Virus record (IMG/VR): IMGVR_UViG_3300037258_000493
Coordinates: 1-45,781 of that record
Direction: 5' to 3' (one strand)
Length of the DNA stretch: 45,781 nucleotides
Origin: a virus
The notes beneath the pieces are model-generated. The model worked only from the letters and a program-made list of their open reading frames with translations. It ran no database searches and was not told the origin of the DNA. The stretch's first letter is position 1, and the number at the start of each line of letters is the position of its first letter. Positions 1 to 5,733 of the stretch are shown piece by piece. A program made the position numbers and the translations under genes.

Positions 1-126
1 TGTGGCGCTATTGATCTCGACCGGGGCGAGTCGCTTACTGAGCAGGTGAATGATCGTAGCGTGGTGACGGCCGCCTAGCGCTCGCCCAATGCGGGGCGTG
101 CTCCATCCCATCCTCCGCAGTGCGAC
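1..126. repeat. Terminal direct repeat, left copy
   Basis: These 126 bases are identical to the last 126 bases before the final base of the window (45655-45780); the 127th base differs (c here, t at the right end). This is either an assembly overlap of a circular molecule or true terminal redundancy. A gene reading continuously across the join supports circularity or terminal redundancy of one complete genome. Confidence 0.95.
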
Positions 127-462
127 CGCGACCTCGTAGCGGGCCGCCACGAACTGTGGCTGCTGGCTCTTGCCGAGTACGGACGCCGGCGAAACGCCTA
201 GCCGCCTCGCTGCGCGCCTGACTAGGTCGCAGACGATAGGCGGCTGTTTGTCCCATGCCTGGGGAATTTGTGCAAGGCCTCTCCGTGCGGGTGCTGGTGT
301 GGACTGCTCCAGCGGGCGATAAAGGCCGTCACGCTCCGTTATAAGTCGATCGAGCAGGACACCATAGGCCCTCCGCGCCGGCGGCGGATGCGTGATCAGT
401 CGATCGAGTTCGGCCATACGCGCCGAGTCAGGGAGGGAATGGGGAAGCATTGGGACGGGCAT
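1..462 (-). CDS. DnaA domain IV-like DNA-binding protein (N-terminal 154 of 172 residues; continues across the junction)
   Basis: The gene starts at ATG 462-460, overlapping the stop of the upstream initiator gene as TGATG, and runs off the left edge. Joined to the right end, it finishes at the stop at 45600-45598, giving 172 residues. Residues about 76-145 resemble the C-terminal DNA-binding domain of DnaA: LGVSPASVLGKS, then AARYEVAVALRRMGWSTPRI, then GRALGGRHHATIIHLLSK, which matches the DnaA signature GGRDHTT. No AAA+ domain is present. In bacterial DnaA the D-H-T residues of this signature contact the DnaA box; here they are H-H-A, so specificity is probably changed. It likely binds the phage origin or an operator, working with the initiator gene just upstream. 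The assignment to the domain is firm; the role is inferred. Confidence 0.85.
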   Translation of the reverse strand, partial: MPVPMLPHSLPDSARMAELDRLITHPPPARRAYGVLLDRLITERDGLYRPLEQSTPAPARRGLAQIPQAWDKQPPIVCDLVRRAARRLGVSPASVLGKSQQPQFVAARYEVAVALRRMGWSTPRIGRALGGRHHATIIHLLSKRLAPVEINSAT

Positions 463-1922
463 CAGCGGCCTCCCGTGGCTTCCGCCAAACCATCATTGAG
501 AAGGTCGCTGGCGATCTGCTTGATATACGCAGACTCATTCGGATCGGCAAGCATGGCGCGGCACGCCGCGATTTCTGCGGCGCGCCGCGCCGGATCGACC
601 TGGCAGGCGGACTTAGCTTGCTCCTGCGCCAATGGCCGGAGGGTCCGCACAAAGTCACCGGCCCAGCTCACGATTAAGCCGAGTGAGCGCGGGCCGTGAG
701 GATGCGCCGGCGATCGCGCCGGCAGCGCGCCGAGCGCGTTGCGGTCGAGGCCCTTGAACTTGGTCACCACATAGTCGAGGAAGGGCTCCATGTACGCCGG
801 CGACACGAGGCGCAGGATCCGGCGGACCGTCACGACGTCGCATTTGCGCTCGGGTGAGAGCAGTTCGCGGCTGAAATCGGTATGCGGGAAGGCGAGCTGT
901 GCTTGACGCAATGTCCGGAACGCCAGATCTTCCGCTTCGCGTTCTTCGCCGGACAGTTCAGGCATGGTGACCGCGGGTAGCTGATTGAGCGACTTCTTGC
1001 CATCGTTGGGAAGGGGTTTGCCGGCGCGAGCACGGGGCATTCCAGAGACTACAGCCGCCCGCTCTGGCTCTTCTCTGGTAGTTCTCTGCGGCAATAAGGT
1101 AGCGGGTGTTTGAGCATTCTTTTCCGGGGGTGTGTACACAGTCGAATTGCGGGTTTGTACGAACTCGGCAACTGTACGTACATACTGCTGGACAGCCGGG
1201 GCGGCGGTCCTGAGCCGGGCCTCCCGGGCCGCGACATCGTCAGGGTCGGCCTTGCGCGGCGGGTGCTCTTCGCGGATTTTCTTCACTCCGAACTCGCGAA
1301 ATAGGCTATCCTCTCTGTCAGCGATGACGGAGCGGAGAGCGGCGACGAGTTCGGCTTGGGCGGTCCTGAGGGTCTCTTTCTCGTTGGCGAAGATTTGGCG
1401 AAAGCGGTCCTGTTTTTCCGGCTCCCATTTATTGATTTGATTGAGGATGTATGGCGGAAAACTGTCTGTACAGACAGTGTCATTTGCTGTTTCTTCGCCT
1501 TCCGCTTCTTCTTTGGGTTTCGGCACGTCGCCCCGGAGATAGAGACGGCGCTGTCCTTCGGCCTTTGTTCCGTTGCGCCAGAGCCCTTTCTCGACGCCCT
1601 CCCGCCACGTTCGGTAGGCATTGCCTTCGTCCATGCCGAGGTCTTCCGCCACGTCCTCGATAGTTCGGACCTCTCGCAGGACGTTTACGGCGAACTCGCA
1701 TCGGCGCCCCCAGAAAATCGTGTGATCGCACATCCAGCTCCACATGCGATAGAGCGGAGGTTCGCCCTTGGCGCGCTGCCATTGGTGCTGAGACGGCGGG
1801 ATAGGGCTGAACCCTGACTTGCTGCCCATGCGCTTCATGAGCGCCATCACAACCTGAAAGTCGCTGAGACCTTCCGCCCACTTGAAGGGAGCCGCTTCGC
1901 CCTGCTTTACCGGGCCGCTCAC
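462..1922 (-). CDS. Putative replication initiator / replisome organiser with N-terminal winged helix
   Basis: A 486-residue protein starting at GTG 1922, with GGAGGG six bases upstream. Residues about 55-125 look like a winged helix-turn-helix of phage replication proteins (LYRMWSWMCDHTIFWGRR, then TIEDVAEDLGMDEGNAYRTW and a basic wing). The middle is charged and low in complexity. The C-terminal third is helical (TLRQAQLAFPHTDFSRELL, then RRILRLVSPAYMEPFLDYVV). The gene is followed with a TGATG overlap by a DnaA domain IV-like gene, which fits an initiator. Two groups of perfect palindromes lie inside the coding sequence (1131-1182 and 1461-1478), as expected if the origin sits within the initiator gene, as in lambda O. 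No helicase or polymerase motifs are seen. It could instead be a transcriptional regulator; I favour replication from context. Confidence 0.6.
   Translation of the reverse strand: MSGPVKQGEAAPFKWAEGLSDFQVVMALMKRMGSKSGFSPIPPSQHQWQRAKGEPPLYRMWSWMCDHTIFWGRRCEFAVNVLREVRTIEDVAEDLGMDEGNAYRTWREGVEKGLWRNGTKAEGQRRLYLRGDVPKPKEEAEGEETANDTVCTDSFPPYILNQINKWEPEKQDRFRQIFANEKETLRTAQAELVAALRSVIADREDSLFREFGVKKIREEHPPRKADPDDVAAREARLRTAAPAVQQYVRTVAEFVQTRNSTVYTPPEKNAQTPATLLPQRTTREEPERAAVVSGMPRARAGKPLPNDGKKSLNQLPAVTMPELSGEEREAEDLAFRTLRQAQLAFPHTDFSRELLSPERKCDVVTVRRILRLVSPAYMEPFLDYVVTKFKGLDRNALGALPARSPAHPHGPRSLGLIVSWAGDFVRTLRPLAQEQAKSACQVDPARRAAEIAACRAMLADPNESAYIKQIASDLLNDGLAEATGGR
1131..1182. repeat. Cluster of GTAC-centred palindromes inside the initiator gene (candidate origin sites)
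   Basis: TGTGTACACA (1131-1140) and TGTACGTACA (1173-1182) are perfect 10-base palindromes, with TTTGTACGAA between them. The centres of the two palindromes are 42 bases apart, about four helical turns. They sit 280-350 bases downstream (in gene direction) of the longer GTAC-centred palindrome at 1461-1478. Possible initiator iterons or autoregulatory operators. Confidence 0.5.
1461..1478. repeat. Perfect 18-base palindrome in the initiator gene
   Basis: ACTGTCTGTACAGACAGT reads identically on both strands and shares the TGTACA core with the cluster at 1131-1182. It lies beside the most AT-rich stretch of the gene (around 1425-1450). It is a candidate binding site for the initiator or a repressor. 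The coding meaning (TVCTDS) does not require this symmetry. Confidence 0.55.
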
Positions 1923-2185
1923 TGGAGCCCTCCGACCCTGCTATCATGGCGAACGGTCTTGACCCGGCCAAGGGGTGAGGAGTGAATGGACCGGTGCGAT
2001 GTGCGGTGCCCCTTGGCTGCTCTGCCACATCCGGGGAGAAATGCCTGCCACCGTAAACTATCGATGGCGATGCCTTCTCCCCGCCGGCTATTAATTTCAC
2101 CGTAGGGTTCCTTCCATTTGAACTTCCACTGCTCTGGGGACTGCTGCGTTGCTGTGGGCATTCTTACGTTTCTCTCCAAATTCAC
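1919..2185 (-). CDS. Possible small leader ORF of the replication operon
   Basis: An open frame of 88 codons from GTG 2185 (or 79 from an internal ATG at 2158, preceded by GGAGAG). It ends with a GTGA overlap at the start of the initiator gene. Translational coupling argues for a gene. The C-terminal half, however, is basic, rich in H/R/S and looks like untranslated leader read as protein. Three overlapping frames are open here and I cannot choose between them with certainty. Function unknown; the stretch may be only a 5' leader. Confidence 0.3.
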   Translation of the reverse strand: MNLERNVRMPTATQQSPEQWKFKWKEPYGEINSRRGEGIAIDSLRWQAFLPGCGRAAKGHRTSHRSIHSSPLGRVKTVRHDSRVGGLQ

Positions 2186-2506
2186 GGGTTAGGCTCTTTT
2201 GGTGCTTGGAGTGAAACGCGGAGGCAGGGTAAACTGAACGTACGCGGACCCCTGTCAAAGGGGACTGCGGCTCCTCTCGGCGTTTCACGTTTCATCCGAG
2301 CGGGCTGACTCCACTTGGCGGTTTTGGCAGCCTGGTCGGAATTTTTCGGCGCCGCCGGGAGGCGGACGTGCTAGCCGGCGGATAGTCTTGGGCTCGTGGT
2401 TGCGCGCTACAATCACCACTTGAAGCGGTAGTCCTAGGCCAAAACTCGACTTACTTAGAACCCCTTCCTCTTTCCCCGAAGCGTCCCGACGCCGTAACAT
2501 CGGCGA
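2186..2506. other. Divergent control region between the replication operon and integrase 1
   Basis: No convincing gene lies in this roughly 320-base stretch. On the minus strand TTGACA (2258-2253) is followed 18 bases later by a poor -10 (GTTTAC), a candidate promoter for the replication operon. On the plus strand TACAAT at 2408-2413 could be the -10 of integrase 1, but its -35 is weak. AT-rich patches occur at 2340-2346 and 2440-2470. An attachment site might be here, but I see no repeat that identifies one. Confidence 0.4.
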
Positions 2507-3430
2507 GTGTCCCTCGAAACCATGGAACGATTGCGCGCGCGCGAATCGGCGTTGCGTTCTGGATTGCGTGCACGTAACACGTTGCTGGGTTATGAGTACG
2601 ACTGGAAATACTTCACCACCTGGTGCAAGAGTGAAGGACTCACTCCGCTGCCGGCGACGAGCGATACGGTTGGCCTTTACGTCGCATCCATGATCGAAAG
2701 GGGTCTCGTGGCCACTACCGCAACGCGTGCGGTCTCTGCGATCGGCTATCGGCACCGCAGGGAAGGGCACAATAATCCGGCCGATAATGCGGTGCGCGAA
2801 CTGCTCGATGGCGCGCGCCGGATGCGCGCCGATCCTCCGATCCAAATGAAGCCGCTCAGTGTCGCGCAGCTCGCGGAGGTCTGCGGGAAGCTGACAGGCG
2901 GCCAACCGCGTGCGGTGCGCGATCGTGCGATTCTGCTGGTTGGCTTCTGTTCGGCTTTGCGGCGTGCGAGCCTCACAGCGTTGCGCCTGGACGATGTCGA
3001 CCTCAGCGGCGGCCGCCTGTCGATTCGGGTGCGGCGCGAGAAGACCGACCAAATAGGGCGCGGCCGCTGGATAGGCATTCCGCCGGCGAAGAATCCCAAC
3101 AACTGCGCCGTCCTGGCTCTGGCCGGCTGGATCGAAGCGCGGGGAAGCGCTGAAGGAGCCCTGTTTACTCGCATCGGAAGCCTCAAGCACCTTCACCCGG
3201 ATTCCGTGTATCGAGTGGTGCGGAGACGCCTCGCGGAGGCCGGCATCGATCCGAACGGCTACGGCGGTCATTCGCTCCGCGCGGGCTTCGTCACAGCAGC
3301 GTGCGAGGCAAACGTTTGCGATGCACTCATCCAGGCCCAGACTGGACACAAATCCGTGGCTGTGCTGAGGCGCTACTTCCGGCGCGCTGAACTCTTTCGC
3401 GCCAACGCTGCCGGGATGATCGGGCTCTAG
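2507..3430 (+). CDS. Tyrosine recombinase / phage integrase 1
   Basis: A full-length 307-residue tyrosine recombinase from GTG (ATG at 2522 is an alternative start). The N-terminal SAM-like core-binding domain covers about residues 10-105 (NTLLGYEYDWKYFTTWC). The catalytic domain follows, with the complete set of residues visible: R152 (SALRRASL), K179 (RREKT), H255 and R258 (GGHSLRAGF), H281 (TGHKS) and the nucleophile Y290 (LRRYFRR). It should catalyse site-specific recombination, either integrating and excising the phage or resolving dimers. It is divergent from the replication operon and convergent with the LuxR-type gene. A second, shorter recombinase lies at 42.4 kb, so the division of labour between the two is unknown. 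Confidence 0.93.
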   Translation: MSLETMERLRARESALRSGLRARNTLLGYEYDWKYFTTWCKSEGLTPLPATSDTVGLYVASMIERGLVATTATRAVSAIGYRHRREGHNNPADNAVRELLDGARRMRADPPIQMKPLSVAQLAEVCGKLTGGQPRAVRDRAILLVGFCSALRRASLTALRLDDVDLSGGRLSIRVRREKTDQIGRGRWIGIPPAKNPNNCAVLALAGWIEARGSAEGALFTRIGSLKHLHPDSVYRVVRRRLAEAGIDPNGYGGHSLRAGFVTAACEANVCDALIQAQTGHKSVAVLRRYFRRAELFRANAAGMIGL

Positions 3431-3608
3431 CAAGTTCGTCATTCTGTCTCTCGGAAAAGAGGTGGATTGGGGGACATCCGGTTTCCGAAGGCAATGACGT
3501 GCCTCACGGATGCCCGCCGCAACCGCAACCGGGAGCTACCCGGTCAGGCCGATTATACGCAAGCGGAGCGCGGCGCGCAATAGCCGAACCGAGAAGCATT
3601 TTCTGCAT

Positions 3609-3646
3609 AAATCGGGGCGCTGATTCTTATAATTGTATCCCGATTT
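3609..3646. repeat. Inverted repeat between convergent integrase and LuxR-type genes
   Basis: AAATCGGG (3609-3616) and CCCGATTT (3639-3646) are perfect 8-base inverted arms around an AT-rich 22-base loop. They lie in the 227-base gap where integrase 1 and the LuxR-type gene converge. There is no long T-run, so it may be a weak bidirectional terminator, an operator or a recombination arm. The rest of the gap holds nothing I recognise. Confidence 0.4.
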
Positions 3647-3657
3647 CCTTTGGGGGA

Positions 3658-3942
3658 TCACGCCGCCGGGAGCAGGCACGCCGGAATCCGCGGTTCGCGC
3701 GCGACGGGCACTCCATTGAGCGCCTCCGGATGGCAGACGCACCAGAGAGCCACCTCGACCCGGCTGGATAGCCCGAGAAGCAGGAAGAGCCGGCAGGTGT
3801 ACACCTTGACCGTCCCCTCGGTGATGCCCAACTGGTGGGCGATGGTCTTCTTCGCGGCCCCGAGGGCGATCAGGCGCAGGACCTGGCGCTCACGCGCAGC
3901 GAGCTGTAGCCGTTCGCCGTCCTCAGTCCAGAAAATCCGCAT
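3658..3942 (-). CDS. Solo LuxR-type helix-turn-helix regulator
   Basis: A 94-residue protein from ATG 3942. Residues 14-68 form a LuxR/GerE HTH: LAARERQVLRLIALGAAKKT, then IAHQLGITEGTVKVYTCRLF and LLGLSSRVEVALW. No receiver or autoinducer domain is present, so it would act as a stand-alone DNA-binding regulator, probably a phage switch or late-gene regulator. The frame stays open upstream to 4074. There a strong GGAGGAGG precedes an ATT codon rather than a normal start, so the true start is uncertain. ATTCTAAGAAT, a perfect palindrome 26 bases before the ATG, is a candidate operator. The next gene on the plus strand begins divergently. Confidence 0.8.
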   Translation of the reverse strand: MRIFWTEDGERLQLAARERQVLRLIALGAAKKTIAHQLGITEGTVKVYTCRLFLLLGLSSRVEVALWCVCHPEALNGVPVAREPRIPACLLPAA

Positions 3943-4425
3943 ATGAAACGAACGGGGCCCGCGTACTATTCTAAGAATGTGCCAACCTCCTCCAGTACGA
4001 AAGTAACCCCCTTCCGGAAGCCAATTTCCACGATGACCGCAGAAGAGCTGGCCGATCACCTCGGCGAGCTCCATCGCCAGGTGAGCCTGTTTCAGCCCAC
4101 CGCGAATGAATACGAGGCCGCGAAAAAGCGGCTCGTTGAAATGGCCGAGGGCAACTCAGCGGAGAAAAGCGTAGAGGTCGCCGGCCGCGACTATGTCGTG
4201 CAGCTCGGCGCGCGCAAGAACGAGCGCACGATCACCCATCCCATAAAGGCGTTTACCCTTCTGACCAAGCGACTCGGCAAAGCGGGCGCGATCGCCGCCG
4301 TCACCATCCCGCTCGGCGCGATCGACAAGGTGGCGACGTCGACCGAGCAGAGCGCGTTCATCGTCAAAGAGCAAGTTGGATCGCGAAGCGTCGACGTCGT
4401 CGCGCGCCGTCCGTTGGCCGCTTGA
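3943..4425 (+). CDS. Hypothetical protein, first gene of the packaging region
   Basis: A 160-residue frame. The ATG at 3943 lies back-to-back with the LuxR-type start, with no ribosome site; ATG 4033 (MTAEELADHLGELHRQ) is a likelier start and gives 130 residues. The N-terminal half is helical and charged. The C-terminal half alternates beta-type strands (VEVAGRDYVVQLGARKNE, then AAVTIPLGAIDKV). No catalytic motif is recognised. It precedes the probable small terminase with a TTGA overlap, so it belongs to the late operon. Function unknown. Confidence 0.7.
   Translation: MKRTGPAYYSKNVPTSSSTKVTPFRKPISTMTAEELADHLGELHRQVSLFQPTANEYEAAKKRLVEMAEGNSAEKSVEVAGRDYVVQLGARKNERTITHPIKAFTLLTKRLGKAGAIAAVTIPLGAIDKVATSTEQSAFIVKEQVGSRSVDVVARRPLAA
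3968..3978. promoter_or_regulatory. Palindrome upstream of the LuxR-type gene (candidate operator)
   Basis: ATTCTAAGAAT is a perfect 11-base palindrome in the short region between the divergent LuxR-type gene and the first gene of the late region. A regulator binding here could control both. It overlaps the N-terminal codons of the plus-strand frame if that gene starts at 3943, which argues for the later start at 4033. Confidence 0.35.
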
Positions 4426-4850
4426 CCGTCAAGAAGAAGGGCAAGGGCAGCAGGGCGGCGAAGGAAGCCAAGCGCCGCGTCGTTGCGGCCGGCGTGATCG
4501 CCGGCAAGCCCACCGGCGAGATTGCGCGCGACGCCAAATGCGACGCGCGTCACGTCGAGCGCCTGGCGAACGAGCCCGCGACCCGGTTCCTGATCGCGGA
4601 TGCGATGGCCCCGCACCGCGAGAGACTTACGCGCTTAGCCGGCAAAGCCGTCGCGGCAGTCGCCGGAGCGCTGGGAGCAAAGACCACCGACAAGGCCGAT
4701 CACATGGCGCGGTTGCGCGCCGTAGGCAGGTTCGGCGACCTGTGCAAGCTCGCTCAGGGCGTCGAAGAAGCAGATGCAGCGAGCGCGCGGCAGTTCACGT
4801 GGGAAGAGTTCCTGATCGTCTGGCGGAGACGCCAAGGAGAAACAGAGTGA
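4422..4850 (+). CDS. Probable terminase small subunit
   Basis: A 142-residue protein starting at TTG 4422, overlapping the previous stop as TTGA. Residues 17-50 form a helix-turn-helix (AAGVIAGKPTGEIARDAKCD, then ARHVERLANEPATR). They are followed by helices (HRERLTRLAGKAVAAVAGAL, then DHMARLRAVGRFGDLCKLAQ) and a final FTWEEFLIVWRRR. This HTH-plus-helical arrangement and its position ahead of the large terminase fit a packaging-site recognition subunit. Two small genes and a sigma factor gene separate it from TerL, which is unusual. It could instead be another HTH protein of the region. Confidence 0.55.
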   Translation: MTVKKKGKGSRAAKEAKRRVVAAGVIAGKPTGEIARDAKCDARHVERLANEPATRFLIADAMAPHRERLTRLAGKAVAAVAGALGAKTTDKADHMARLRAVGRFGDLCKLAQGVEEADAASARQFTWEEFLIVWRRRQGETE

Positions 4851-4981
4851 CAGAACTACGGCAACGATGCGGAGCGGACCGCGAAGAAGCAGCAATCCGG
4901 CGAGCGAGAGCCGTGCTGGCGCAAGCGAGAGCCGCGCGGAGACGCGCCGCAGCCTTCCTGGCGCACGCGAAAGCGGCGTGA
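4847..4981 (+). CDS. Small Ala/Arg-rich helical ORF
   Basis: 44 residues from GTG 4847. It is coupled by GTGA overlaps both to the preceding small-terminase gene and to the following sigma gene, the same coupling seen at most junctions of this operon. The sequence is one predicted amphipathic helix rich in Ala and Arg, with a single Cys. Unknown function; the overlaps are the main evidence that it is translated. Confidence 0.5.
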   Translation: MTELRQRCGADREEAAIRRARAVLAQARAARRRAAAFLAHAKAA

Positions 4982-5571
4982 CCCAGGCCGAACGGGACGC
5001 GCTGGTATTGCAGAACATACCGATCGCCCGCAAAATTGCACGCGCCGTCTGGCGCAAACTCACACACGCCGGCCAAGGCGGCTACACGTCTCCCATCGAC
5101 ATCGAGGACGTCGAGGGCTGGGCGATGGTCGGACTGGTCCAGGCGGCCAAGCGCTACCAGGCCGGCAGGGGCGTCTTCACTCACTTCGCCTGCAGGCGGA
5201 TCCGCGGCGCGGCGATCGACGCGTACAAGCGCCGGGCGTATGCGGAAATGTTGCACGTCTCGGCGGACTCGATGCTCGCCGACTGTGCTATTGACGATTC
5301 GAACGGGACGCGAGACCTGGTCTTGCTTATTCACACTGACCCCTCGCCACTCCCTGACGAACTCGCAGCCCGGGCCGAGCGCGATCGCGCGCTCGATCGC
5401 GCGATCGCCACGCTGCCCGGCGATGAGCGCAGAGCGCTGCGCCGGTCGCTGGCAGGCGAGAGAGTGGTCTCGATCGGCGCACGGCGCGGCAAGTCCGCGA
5501 CTTGGGCGCGCGGCAAACTCACCAGCGCGAGGCAGAAAGTAGCGGAGGCGATGCTGCCGAGGGCGGCGTGA
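4978..5571 (+). CDS. Phage-encoded sigma-70 family factor (regions 2 and 4)
   Basis: A 197-residue protein from GTG 4978, overlapping the previous stop as GTGA; an upstream ATG at 4867 in the same frame is unlikely because it would overrun the small gene before it. Region 2 spans about residues 8-80 (LQNIPIARKIARAVWRKL, then DIEDVEGWAMVGLVQAAKRY and GVFTHFACRRIRGAAIDAYK), resembling FliA/SigF-type region 2 with its RIRGA motif. Region 4 follows at the C-terminus (LPGDERRALRRSLAGERVVS, then IGARRGKSATWARGKLTSA), a degenerate HTH. It probably directs host RNA polymerase to phage promoters, possibly late ones. Lying between the terminase subunits, it would be made with the packaging genes. Confidence 0.85.
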   Translation: MTQAERDALVLQNIPIARKIARAVWRKLTHAGQGGYTSPIDIEDVEGWAMVGLVQAAKRYQAGRGVFTHFACRRIRGAAIDAYKRRAYAEMLHVSADSMLADCAIDDSNGTRDLVLLIHTDPSPLPDELAARAERDRALDRAIATLPGDERRALRRSLAGERVVSIGARRGKSATWARGKLTSARQKVAEAMLPRAA

Positions 5572-5574
5572 GCA

Positions 5575-5733
5575 ATGCTCTATTCGCGTAAGTTCGGCAG
5601 TTGGACCTTCGAGATCGTATGGACCGGCGGCGTGCTCGTTGGGTTCACGCTCCCGTTAATTCCCTTCTACGGCAATCGGGTCTGGTCCGTGAGCTTGACT
5701 GTCATCACCCTGGTGCTTTGGTCTGAGGCGTGA
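5575..5733 (+). CDS. Small two-helix membrane protein
   Basis: 52 residues from ATG 5575, just after the sigma gene. It ends with a GTGA overlap into the large terminase gene. Two hydrophobic segments, about residues 13-32 and 37-49, are separated by a short polar turn (YGNRV). It could be a holin-like or other small inner-membrane protein, but its place before TerL is not a typical lysis position. No family recognised. Confidence 0.6.
   Translation: MLYSRKFGSWTFEIVWTGGVLVGFTLPLIPFYGNRVWSVSLTVITLVLWSEA

Noticed and set aside
1141-1149. GTCGAATTG inside the initiator gene
   Set aside because: Resembles the recurring element but lacks the final C, lies in coding DNA and has no start codon at the right distance.
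1480-2100. 206-codon minus-strand open frame overlapping the initiator gene
   Set aside because: Reads out of frame with the initiator gene, Arg/Gly/Ser-rich, no domain; shadow.
2285-3442. 385-codon minus-strand open frame antisense to integrase 1
   Set aside because: The plus frame carries all integrase catalytic residues; the antisense frame has no recognisable domain and is a high-GC shadow.
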